Assembly: GCF_003837865.1 (NCBI RefSeq)
Contig: NZ_RQIS01000013.1
Span: forward strand, 62,415 to 126,414
Direction: 5' to 3'
Length of the DNA stretch: 64,000 bases
Origin: Paraburkholderia dinghuensis
GTDB lineage: Bacteria > Pseudomonadota > Gammaproteobacteria > Burkholderiales > Burkholderiaceae
Part shown: positions 9,101 through 17,448 of the stretch, in pieces
Layout: each line of letters begins with the position of its first letter
How positions within the stretch are numbered: the stretch's first letter is position 1
Position numbers and translations under genes: made by a program
The notes under the pieces: model-generated
Told to the model about the DNA's origin: nothing
Database searches by the model: none
Seen by the model: the letters and a program-made list of their open reading frames with translations, nothing else

Positions 9101-10342
9101 CTACGGCAGGAGCGCTTCGTACTCTTCACGGAACTGGTTGATCGAACTTTCAACCACCGTTACTGCACCGTCGATGAGACCGCAACGCCCGCTGCCCGGA
9201 AGAATGCGGCAAAGGTTCTCCAACGCCTCCAGGTCGGCGCGTACGCCGCGGCCGGTGTCGAGCCGGTTGAGCAGGCGCATCAATTGAAACGTTCCGCCCT
9301 TGCAGGGCGGACATTGTCCGCACGAGCCCTGCGCGAAGAAGCTTACGAACTCCGCCACCTTGCGGACAATGCTGGTGCCCTCCGACACGACGATCATCGC
9401 ACCAGTCCCCAGACGCGAGCGGCGTTGGCGAACCGAGTCGAAATCCAGTGCGACATCGAGTTCGCGTTTCGTCAGCAAGGTGTTAGAAGGGCCGCCCGTG
9501 AAGACCGCCTTGAATTCCTTTTCCTGCAGCATCCCGCCGCCGTGCTCGAAAACGAGCGTCTCGAGACTGGTGCCCATCGGCAGTTCGTACAGACCGGGAC
9601 GCAAGACGTCGCCCGATAGCGAATAGAGCTTGGTTCCCGCGGCATCGCCAATACCCAGGTCTCGATACCACTGTGCGCCATGGCACAGAATTCCCGGCAC
9701 GTGAGCCAGTGTCTCGGCATTGTTGACGATGGTCGGCGCGCCATGCACGCCCTGCTCCGCGGGAAAAGGGGGTTTGCGCCGCGGAAACGGAAAACCGCCC
9801 TCCACGCTTGCAATGACCGCGGTTTCCTCGCCACCGATGTACAGCCCCGAACTCGGGACGACGCCGAGCGACACCGGGCTTCCGACTACCTGTTCGATCG
9901 CCGTGAATAGAGGATGCTCCCGCCATTGCTGCACCGCGCTGCGAGTCGCCGCGAGGGATTGCCGCTGATGCGGATTGACGTAAAGGATGACGTGGTTGGC
10001 ACGGGCCGCGATTGCGCCGATCAGTGCGCCTTCGATCACCTGGTGTGGCGTATGTTCCAGCAGAAAACGGTCTTTGAACGTGCCGGGTTCGTCTTCGTTG
10101 CCATTGCAGATGATGTACTTGTCCCCGTCGGACGCAGCGGCGACGGGCGTCCATTTTTTATGCGCCGGAAAGCCGGCACCGCCCATGCCACGCAGGTCTG
10201 CCTGGGCAATTTCCGCAATGATGGCCGCGGGGTCATCCAGCGCCCTCGCAAGCCCTTCGCCACCGCCGCGCGCAAGCCAGGCGTCGAGATCTGCGCCTAC
10301 GCGGATCTCGTCGCGCATAAGAACCTGATTGAGCTTGTCCAT
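9101..10342 (-). CDS. NuoF-like NADH-binding flavoprotein
   Basis: 413 residues. GMGGAGFPAHKKW (FMN/NADH loop), the Glu-rich NEDEPGTFKDR, GGEETAVIASVEG and a [4Fe-4S] site CGQCPPCKGG with a later Cys in GSGRCG are the signatures of the complex I 51-kDa/NuoF family. The start at 10342 is chosen for the GGAG site 7 bases upstream and because the family similarity begins there. No nuoE or other complex I genes are nearby. It follows the flavoprotein gene after 19 bases, so the likely role is to pass electrons between NAD(H) and the fumarate-reductase-like pair upstream, as diaphorase modules do in soluble oxidoreductases. That role is inferred from context. Confidence 0.85.
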   Translation of the reverse strand: MDKLNQVLMRDEIRVGADLDAWLARGGGEGLARALDDPAAIIAEIAQADLRGMGGAGFPAHKKWTPVAAASDGDKYIICNGNEDEPGTFKDRFLLEHTPHQVIEGALIGAIAARANHVILYVNPHQRQSLAATRSAVQQWREHPLFTAIEQVVGSPVSLGVVPSSGLYIGGEETAVIASVEGGFPFPRRKPPFPAEQGVHGAPTIVNNAETLAHVPGILCHGAQWYRDLGIGDAAGTKLYSLSGDVLRPGLYELPMGTSLETLVFEHGGGMLQEKEFKAVFTGGPSNTLLTKRELDVALDFDSVRQRRSRLGTGAMIVVSEGTSIVRKVAEFVSFFAQGSCGQCPPCKGGTFQLMRLLNRLDTGRGVRADLEALENLCRILPGSGRCGLIDGAVTVVESSINQFREEYEALLP

Positions 10343-10361
10343 TGGCGCTCCGTGGATCGCA

Positions 10362-12011
10362 TCACCGGATGCTGCCGGTCGCACGCGCGCGCGCGTCCGG
10401 GCGCAAACTGGCATCGACCCGCAAATCGAAATGCGCGTAGTCGGGAAAAAGCTGCGGCGCCTTCACGTGCAAGGGCAGTCCAGCCAACGTGAGCTCCCGT
10501 TGCCAGGCGTGGACATGGCCAATGCCGGCGCGACTGGCCATGAAACGCCCCTTCGATTGCGCAGCGCTCGCCCCCGCCCTGCGCCCCATGCTCAGGATGT
10601 CGAGCAGGGCGTTACCCATCAGCCGGTTGCGTCCGTGAATCCCTCCCGTGACTTCGCCTGCACAGTACAGGCCGGGTACGCTCGTCGCACCGTGCTTGTC
10701 GATCGCAACGCCGCCGTTCTGATAGTGAAGGGTGGGATAAACGAGAAAGGGCTCGCGCGCCGGATCGATACCGCACTTGCGCGCGAGATGGCTCAGCGTG
10801 ACGAGACGTTGCGCCAGAATGCCGGGATTTTCCAGTTCGAGTGTTGGCGTGTCGAGGAACACGCCGATCTGACCGTCGCGCGTGACGCCGCGCCCTTGTG
10901 CGCATTCGCGCAGGATCGCCGACGCCACCACGTCCCTTGCCTTGAGCTCATCGACGAATCGCTCGCCTTCGCCGTTGATCAGCTTCGCGCCTGCGGACCG
11001 CGCGGCTTCGGAGATCAATCCGCCCGCCAGGTGGGGCGGCCAGGCGACGCCGGTAGGATGGTACTGGAACGAATCGAGCTCGCGCAGCCTCGCGCCGAGA
11101 CGATATGCCAGCACGAGGCCATCCGCAGTGGCGCCATAGTGGTTGGAGGTAGGAAATGCGTTGAGGTGCAGTCGCCCTGCACCACCGGTCGCGAGGATCA
11201 CAGCCCGGGCGCGCACCAGCATAAAGGTCCGCCACTCCAGGTTGTACAGCACGGCGCCCGCGCAGCCGCCGCGCTCGTCCGACAGCAATTCGACCACAGG
11301 GCAGCGATTCCACACGTCGATGCCAGGGTCGAGATCGACCGCCTCGCGCAGCACGCGCATCATCTCGAGGCCCGTGTAGTCCCGATAGGACAGGATGCGC
11401 GCCGCCGATGCGCCGCCGGGCTTCTTGCACAACAGGTTGCCGCCGATCGGCCGGTCTTCCTCCTGATCGAACATCATGCCGAGCTGGATGAGCCAGCGAA
11501 TCACATCGGGGCCGTCCATCACCATCTGTGCAACGAGTTCAGGGTCGCCGCAGAAATGGCCGGCGCGCAACGTGTCCTCGAAGTGCAGTTGGGGGCTGTC
11601 GTCCTCGCCCACTGCCGCCTGGATTCCGCCTTCGGCCATCACGGTGTTGCTGTCCCCGAGTCGCAGTTTGCTGGCGAGCATGACCCGCGCGCCCTGCTTC
11701 GCTGCAGTGAGCGCGGCGGCACATCCTGCGCCCCCGCCGCCAACGACCAGCACATCGGTATGCACGAGCTGCGCGCCGGCCAGATCGACGTCGTCGGCTA
11801 ACGCGTTGGCCTGCAGCTGACGCGCGAGATCCGGTTGACAGGATTCCCCGCGATTCACGCCGACTGCCAGAGCCACGCGCGCATTTGGCCCATGGTCCGG
11901 GTGATAGCCCTTGAGAAGCTCGTCGACGGATTGGTCGTCGGCGCGCAACGCGGGCGCTACGCCCGGGCGGTAGCGCAGCAGCGCGTTTTCATAGGGGATG
12001 CCGGTTGACAT
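10362..12011 (-). CDS. Fumarate reductase/succinate dehydrogenase-like flavoprotein
   Basis: 549 residues. After an unusual ~84-residue N-terminal extension comes the FAD-binding VLVVGGGGAGCAAA (GGGGAG 91-96). Where SdhA/FrdA carry the histidine that binds FAD covalently, this protein has S121-N122-T123, as L-aspartate oxidase does, so FAD is probably not covalently held. Substrate-site motifs are present: FQYHPTGV, ISEAARSAGAKLINGEGERF, and HGRNRLMGNALLD near the C-terminus. This protein and the Fe-S protein upstream form an SdhAB-like pair without membrane subunits. The Fe-S gene ends 15 bases before this start; the NuoF-like gene follows. Likely reaction: reversible reduction of fumarate or a related unsaturated dicarboxylate in the cytoplasm. 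The exact substrate is unknown. Confidence 0.85.
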   Translation of the reverse strand: MSTGIPYENALLRYRPGVAPALRADDQSVDELLKGYHPDHGPNARVALAVGVNRGESCQPDLARQLQANALADDVDLAGAQLVHTDVLVVGGGGAGCAAALTAAKQGARVMLASKLRLGDSNTVMAEGGIQAAVGEDDSPQLHFEDTLRAGHFCGDPELVAQMVMDGPDVIRWLIQLGMMFDQEEDRPIGGNLLCKKPGGASAARILSYRDYTGLEMMRVLREAVDLDPGIDVWNRCPVVELLSDERGGCAGAVLYNLEWRTFMLVRARAVILATGGAGRLHLNAFPTSNHYGATADGLVLAYRLGARLRELDSFQYHPTGVAWPPHLAGGLISEAARSAGAKLINGEGERFVDELKARDVVASAILRECAQGRGVTRDGQIGVFLDTPTLELENPGILAQRLVTLSHLARKCGIDPAREPFLVYPTLHYQNGGVAIDKHGATSVPGLYCAGEVTGGIHGRNRLMGNALLDILSMGRRAGASAAQSKGRFMASRAGIGHVHAWQRELTLAGLPLHVKAPQLFPDYAHFDLRVDASLRPDARARATGSIR

Positions 12012-12026
12012 GTTCGTACGCACCGT

Positions 12027-12665
12027 TCAGCGCGGCGGATGCGCGCCGGGCGCGTCGAAGTCGATCTTCATTTCTCCGCTTTCGATTTGCTGCAAACGCC
12101 GGATGAGATTGGCGGGGCGCAACGAGTTCGATGCAATCATTCGTCGTACGAACAGTCCGAGATGATTGGGCCGAATGTGTTCGGGGCACGCGAGCGTGCA
12201 GAGGTTACACATGACGCACTCGTCGAACACCTGGCTGGACGCATTCAGCCTGCCCTCCACGGCGAGGTTCACGCCGCGCTGGACCTCGAGCCCCTTCGGG
12301 CAGGCGCGGTCACAACCGCTGCAGTGGCGACAATGGGACGCTTCGGGGAATATCTCGGACATCGTGCGCAACGCCTGCCAGCTGTCGCCGAGGTCCTCCA
12401 TGCGATACACGTGCCGCGCCGGGGTGGCCAGATAGTCGAGGAAAGCCACCTGCATCCCCTCCTCGACCAGCGTCTCGCACGCGAGTACGGTCTTCACCTC
12501 CTGATCGCCGCTGCGCCGGACCATGACGCGGCAGGAACCGCATACCCCCTGCCCCATGCACCCGACACCCTCCACGAGCGTCTGGCCAGCATGCACGTAG
12601 GCCTGGAGGATCGAGCAGTTGGAAGGCGCCTCCAGCTCGCGCCCTTCAATGCTTAGGCTAACCAT
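12027..12665 (-). CDS. SdhB/FrdB-like Fe-S protein
   Basis: 212 residues. An N-terminal plant-type ferredoxin domain has C36, C42, C45 and C63. The C-terminal part has two complete [4Fe-4S] motifs, C112-C115-C118-C122P and C150-C153-C156-C160P. Typical SdhB/FrdB proteins instead carry one [4Fe-4S] and one [3Fe-4S] cluster facing a quinone site, so this looks like an electron wire for a soluble partner. It is the first gene of a minus-strand set (Fe-S, flavoprotein, NuoF-like, tautomerase) and is divergent from the transporter at 12767 with a ~100-base shared promoter region. Confidence 0.85.
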   Translation of the reverse strand: MVSLSIEGRELEAPSNCSILQAYVHAGQTLVEGVGCMGQGVCGSCRVMVRRSGDQEVKTVLACETLVEEGMQVAFLDYLATPARHVYRMEDLGDSWQALRTMSEIFPEASHCRHCSGCDRACPKGLEVQRGVNLAVEGRLNASSQVFDECVMCNLCTLACPEHIRPNHLGLFVRRMIASNSLRPANLIRRLQQIESGEMKIDFDAPGAHPPR

Positions 12666-12766
12666 CTTCGGTCTCCTTGCCGTTTCGCCGGCGTCGCACT
12701 GGCAAACCCCGGAAAAACGTCATATAAACCTTAGCACAATGAAGACCAAAGCGAAGTGGAGGTCAC

Positions 12767-14209
12767 GTGAAAGCGTCATGGAAGGCCCTCGCACCCGTCA
12801 TCGCCGCGATCGTGATCGCGCTCATCCCCGCCCCCGAAGGGCTCGCACAGCATACGTGGTACTACTTCGCGATCTTCGTCGGCGTGATCGTCGGTCTGAT
12901 GCTTGAACCCATTCCGGGCGCGGCGATCGGCCTGATCGCCGTCACCGTTGTGGCCGTATTCTCCGAATGGGTATTCTTCAGCCCTGAGCAACTCGCGAAG
13001 CCCGGTTTCAACGTTGCAAATGCCAGCCTGGCCTGGGCACTCGCCGGCTTCGCCAACGGTACGGTATGGCTGATTTTCGGCGCCTTCATGTTTGCGCTCG
13101 GCTACGAAAAGACGGGCCTCGGCCGGCGTATCGCGCTCCTGCTAGTGCGGGCGATGGGCCGCAAGACGCTTACCCTCGGCTATGCGGTTATGGTGGCCGA
13201 CGCCATCCTCGCGCCCTTCACGCCATCCAATACGGCGCGTAGCGGCGGAACGATCTTCCCCGTGATCCGCAATCTGCCGCCTCTATATGATTCGAAACCA
13301 AACGACCCCTCCGCGCGACGGATCGGGTCATACATCATGTGGACCGCCATTGCGACCACCTGCGTGACGAGTTCGATGTTTCTCACGGCGCTCGCGCCCA
13401 ATCTGCTCGCCGCTGAACTCATCAGGAAGACGGTCAAGATCGACGTGAGCTGGATTCAATGGTTCACGGCCATGGCACCCGCAGGTTTCGTCCTGCTGCT
13501 GGCCGTGCCTGTTCTCACCTACGTGCTCTATCCACCGGAAGTGAAGCAAGGCAACGAAGTACCGGCGTGGGCTGCGGAGGAACTGCGAAAGATGGGGCCG
13601 CTCAGCCGGCGGGAATGGACGCTGGGTGTTCTGGTTCTCATTGCGTTGGCGCTCTGGATCTTTGCCGACGATTACGTCAATCCCACGACCGCGGCGCTCA
13701 TGGTGATCGCCTTCATGCTGATTACCGGGGTCGTGACATGGGACGAGATGCTCGCAAACAAACAGGCATGGAATACGTTCGCGTGGTTTGCGACGCTGGT
13801 TTCGCTGGCCGACGGGCTAAGCAAAACGGGTTTCGTCAAGTGGTTCGCCGATATGATGTCGCATCACATGAGCGGCTACTCTCCCATCCTCGCGGCCGTG
13901 GTCCTCGTGCTGATATTTTTCTTCACGCATTACATGTTCGCCAGCGTCACCGCGCACGCAACGGCCATGCTTCCGGTCATGCTGACCGTGGGCTCGACGA
14001 TTCCCGGCATGCCGATGGAGGCGTTTTCGCTGCTGCTGGCCTTGACGCTGGGGCTCATGGGTATCCTGACACCGTACGGAACCGGACCCAGCCCTGTGTA
14101 CTACGGCAGCGGCTATCTGCCTGCTGGTGACTACTGGAAACTCGGTGCGATCTTCGGGGTCATCTACATCGTCGTTTTTCTCGTGATCAGCGTGCCGTTG
14201 CTGCTTTGA
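12767..14209 (+). CDS. DASS-family dicarboxylate/citrate transporter
   Basis: 480 residues with about 12-14 hydrophobic segments. SNTARSGGTIFPVIRNLP and the later SVTAHATAM are the paired SNT-type hairpin motifs of the divalent anion:sodium symporter (DASS/SLC13) family, CitT/TtdT/2-oxoglutarate-malate branch. The GTG at 12767 has GGAGG 4-5 bases upstream, so I use it rather than the later ATG at 12779. Inner-membrane protein. Divergence from the fumarate-reductase-like genes suggests that it brings in their C4 acid (succinate, fumarate, tartrate or similar). Confidence 0.88.
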   Translation: MKASWKALAPVIAAIVIALIPAPEGLAQHTWYYFAIFVGVIVGLMLEPIPGAAIGLIAVTVVAVFSEWVFFSPEQLAKPGFNVANASLAWALAGFANGTVWLIFGAFMFALGYEKTGLGRRIALLLVRAMGRKTLTLGYAVMVADAILAPFTPSNTARSGGTIFPVIRNLPPLYDSKPNDPSARRIGSYIMWTAIATTCVTSSMFLTALAPNLLAAELIRKTVKIDVSWIQWFTAMAPAGFVLLLAVPVLTYVLYPPEVKQGNEVPAWAAEELRKMGPLSRREWTLGVLVLIALALWIFADDYVNPTTAALMVIAFMLITGVVTWDEMLANKQAWNTFAWFATLVSLADGLSKTGFVKWFADMMSHHMSGYSPILAAVVLVLIFFFTHYMFASVTAHATAMLPVMLTVGSTIPGMPMEAFSLLLALTLGLMGILTPYGTGPSPVYYGSGYLPAGDYWKLGAIFGVIYIVVFLVISVPLLL

Positions 14210-14394
14210 GGTGGTCGGGCAGACGGCATGCAACGCCGCCAGTCGCGACCGTCGCACCCGGCGGAAACCGCGAGCCTGGAGCCACGGCGTAGCGGCAAAG
14301 CCATTCACTATCCTGCATGTCAAGGTCGATCCTCCGCGCGCGCAACAGGACGGATCACGATGCTTGTTCGCTCCCGCTTGACCGGTGCATCGAT

Positions 14395-16794
14395 CTACTC
14401 AGGCCATACCCAGTCGGTGATCTCGGTTCGATCAATGCCGTGCGTGTGCGCATAGTTCAGGTTGCTGATGATGGCGTTCTTCATGTCCTCCCGAAGATGC
14501 GCGGTTCTGGCCTGCAAGCGCGGCACGCGGTCGAGCACGTCGATCACGAGATTGAAGCGGTCGACCTGATTGAGGATGGCGAGTTCGAGCGGCGTATTGA
14601 TGTTGCCCTTCTCCTTGTATCCCCGCACGTGAATGTTCTCGTGGTTGCGAAAGCGATAGGCGAGTTTATGGATCAACCACGGGTATCCATGGAAATTGAA
14701 GATCACCGGTTTATCCACCGTAAACAGGCTGTCGAATTCACGCGCGGTCGAGCCGTGGGGGTGCTCGCTAACCGGCTGCATCTTGTAGAGATCGACCACG
14801 TTCACAAAGCGCAGCTTGAGTTCGGGAATGCGTTCGCGCAGGATGGCCGTTGCCGCGAGCGCCTCCTGGGTGGCGACGTCTCCGCACGAAGCCATCACCA
14901 CATCCGGCTCCACGTCGTCGTCCGTGCTCGCGCGGCCCCACACTCCAATACCCTTTGCACAGTGCACGATCGCCTCGTCGATCGTCGTGAACTGCAGGTG
15001 CTTTTGCTTGTCGGCAACGATCACATTGATGCAGTTCGTGGAGCGCAGGCAGTGGTCGGCTACGACCAGCAACGTATTGGCGTCCGGCGGAAGATAGACA
15101 CGTGTGACCGATGGGCTCTTGTTGGTGGCCAGGTCGATGAACCCCGGGTCCTGGTGCGAAAAGCCGTTGTGATCCTGGCGCCAGACCGTAGACGAAAGAA
15201 GAATGTTCTGCGACGCGACCGATGCACGCCACGGCACATGGTTCTTGCAGATGTCGAGCCATTTCGCATGCTGGTTGAACATTGAATCGACCACGTGAGC
15301 GAAGGCTTCGTAAGTGTGAAAGAAGCCGTGTCGCCCGGACAGCAGATACCCTTCGAGCCAGCCCATCAGTGTGTGCTCGGAGAGCATTTCCATGACCCGG
15401 CCATCGCGAGCGAGTTCACCGCCGTCCTCGTCTTCCGGCAAAAGGTCGGCCATCCAGACTTTTTTGCTGACTTCGTATATGGCCTGAAGACGATTCGAAG
15501 CCGTCTCGTCGGGTCCGAATACGCGGAAGGTTTTCATGTTCTCACGCATGACGTCACGCAGGAACTCGCCGAGCGGCCGCGTATTTTCCTGGAGCACCCT
15601 CCCGGCATGCGCTACGTTGACCGCATAGTTGCGAAAATCCGGCAACTTCAGATCGCGGCGCAATACCCCGCCATTGGCGTGCGGATTGGCGCTCATGCGG
15701 CGATGTCCGGTCGGCGCGAGCGTTTTGAGTTCAGGGATCAGCCGTCCATCCGCATCGAAGAGTTCATCCGGCCGGTAACTGCGCAGCCAGCTATCCAGAA
15801 GCTCCAGGTTTGCGTGATTGCCGCGCACGTCTGAAAACGGCACCTGGTGTGCCCTCCACGATCCCTCGACCTTGTGGCCGTTGATTTCCTGTGGACCGCT
15901 CCAGCCTTTGGGCGTGCGCAGCACGATCATCGGCCAGCGCGGCCGCTCCACCGGGTCGCCGCTACGGGCCCGTTCGTGAATCGCGCGAATCTCCGCAGCG
16001 ATCGCGTCGAGCGTAGCGGCCATTTTCTGGTGCATTGCGGCATGGTCTGCTCCCTCGACGAAATACGGCCTGTAACCGTAGCCGACGAAAAGCGCCTCCA
16101 GTTCCTCGTGGCTGATGCGCGAAAGCACCGTGGGGTTGGCGATCTTGTAGCCGTTGAGGTTGAGGATGGGCAGCACGGTGCCGTCGCGCGCCGGATTGAT
16201 GAACTTGTTCGAGTGCCATGCCGTCGCGAGCGGGCCCGTTTCGGCTTCGCCGTCGCCAATTACGCAGGCCACGATGAGATCCGGATTGTCCAGCGCGGCG
16301 CCATACGCGTGCGACAGGCTATAGCCCAGTTCGCCGCCCTCGTGAATCGATCCGGGCGTTTCCGGTGTCACGTGCGAGCCGATGTGGCCCGGAAATGAAA
16401 ACTGCTTGAAGAACTTCTGCATACCCGCGACGTCTTCGCTTTTGTCCGGATAGACCTCTGAATAAGTGCCCTCCAGATAAGCCGGACCCAGCACGCCAGG
16501 CGCGCCGTGCCCTGGACCCGCCATGAAGATCATATTCAGGTCGTCGCGCCGGATGATCCGGTTCAGATGCGCCCAGACAAATGAAAGCGCCGGACTTGCG
16601 CCCCAATGTCCGAGCAGGCGCGCCTTGACGTGCTCCGCCTTCAGCGGCTCACGCAGCAGCGGATTGTCCATCAGGTAGATCATGCCCACCGAGAGGTAGT
16701 TACATGCGCGCCACCAGCCGTCGATAGCGCGAAGTTCGCTGTCATCGAGCGGGGTGGCCTGCAATGAAACGTCCGACGAGAGGGTATTGCCCAT
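14395..16794 (-). CDS. xfp: Phosphoketolase
   Basis: 799 residues, the usual length of xylulose-5-phosphate/fructose-6-phosphate phosphoketolases. Family motifs seen: GHIGSHVTPETPGSIHEGGE near residue 150, the thiamine-pyrophosphate site VIGDGEAETGPLATAWHSNK, and SHQDPGFIDLATNKSP. The enzyme splits the sugar phosphate with inorganic phosphate to acetyl phosphate plus glyceraldehyde-3-phosphate or erythrose-4-phosphate in the cytoplasm. The start at 16794 has AGGAG 8 bases upstream; the longer frame to 16947 lacks family similarity. No acetate kinase or phosphate acetyltransferase gene is next to it. It is divergent from the PTS operon. Confidence 0.95.
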   Translation of the reverse strand: MGNTLSSDVSLQATPLDDSELRAIDGWWRACNYLSVGMIYLMDNPLLREPLKAEHVKARLLGHWGASPALSFVWAHLNRIIRRDDLNMIFMAGPGHGAPGVLGPAYLEGTYSEVYPDKSEDVAGMQKFFKQFSFPGHIGSHVTPETPGSIHEGGELGYSLSHAYGAALDNPDLIVACVIGDGEAETGPLATAWHSNKFINPARDGTVLPILNLNGYKIANPTVLSRISHEELEALFVGYGYRPYFVEGADHAAMHQKMAATLDAIAAEIRAIHERARSGDPVERPRWPMIVLRTPKGWSGPQEINGHKVEGSWRAHQVPFSDVRGNHANLELLDSWLRSYRPDELFDADGRLIPELKTLAPTGHRRMSANPHANGGVLRRDLKLPDFRNYAVNVAHAGRVLQENTRPLGEFLRDVMRENMKTFRVFGPDETASNRLQAIYEVSKKVWMADLLPEDEDGGELARDGRVMEMLSEHTLMGWLEGYLLSGRHGFFHTYEAFAHVVDSMFNQHAKWLDICKNHVPWRASVASQNILLSSTVWRQDHNGFSHQDPGFIDLATNKSPSVTRVYLPPDANTLLVVADHCLRSTNCINVIVADKQKHLQFTTIDEAIVHCAKGIGVWGRASTDDDVEPDVVMASCGDVATQEALAATAILRERIPELKLRFVNVVDLYKMQPVSEHPHGSTAREFDSLFTVDKPVIFNFHGYPWLIHKLAYRFRNHENIHVRGYKEKGNINTPLELAILNQVDRFNLVIDVLDRVPRLQARTAHLREDMKNAIISNLNYAHTHGIDRTEITDWVWPE

Positions 16795-17448
16795 ATCGGC
16801 ATCTCCTGGCCCACGCGATGACGTTCCCGGCGTGCAGCGGATTGCTCGGGTCGTGCTACGTGAGCGTTGATGATCGTTCAACGGCATCACCGCTTCGGGC
16901 AAGCTCGGAGAACGGCTGAATGGCCCCGAGAAAGACTGGTGCGTCAAGATCGCAGAATACGTTACTGCGCCTGCAAATCAAGTTATTCGCGCCGGCTCAG
17001 ACCCTACGATTGCATACGTCCTGGGCGGTGGGATGCATCGGCTTCGTACAGCGTGCAGTGTCTCCTGACCCGGTGTGTCCTAAACTACGAATCGTCGATT
17101 CGTCACGCACCTGATAGACCGGGTAGATGCCAGGGAATGCAGAGTATTCCGCATGCAATCAACGTTCGGAAACTTGCGTGCGCAGCAGGCCTTGAAAGTT
17201 GAAGTTCTGGCGATTGTTCTGGCCTGTGCACTCACGCGCACTTCGTCAGACCGTACGCCAGCTTTACGCCACGCCTCGAATCGTGCTGTCGTTTCCGGAA
17301 GTCGCAATCACGTCGGCGCCAAACGCTCCGCACGCTCAGAACTCGATGGCTCACACGGGTCCACGCCCGTCATCGCAGGTGGTTGCCAGGCACGCTCGCG
17401 CAATCCAGATCATTCGAGCCGGCAGCCCAGACTCAGGGAGTCGCACAG
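16795..17448. other. Long divergent intergenic region (xfp / PTS)
   Basis: About 650 bases separate the divergent phosphoketolase and PTS genes. No gene is convincing on either strand. It should contain both promoters. A 17-nt palindrome (17087-17103) lies near the middle and is listed separately. Confidence 0.5.
17087..17103. promoter_or_regulatory. Palindrome in xfp/PTS intergenic region
   Basis: acgaatcg-t-cgattcgt is a perfect 8-bp inverted repeat around one base. It sits 293 bases upstream of the phosphoketolase start and 346 upstream of the PTS gene. Size and symmetry fit a dimeric repressor site; the protein that would bind it is not known. Confidence 0.35.

Noticed and set aside
10329..11801. 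490-codon plus-strand frame opposite the flavoprotein gene
   Set aside because: Antisense shadow of a high-G+C gene; Arg/Ala/His-rich sequence without motifs. The opposite strand has clear FAD and substrate motifs.
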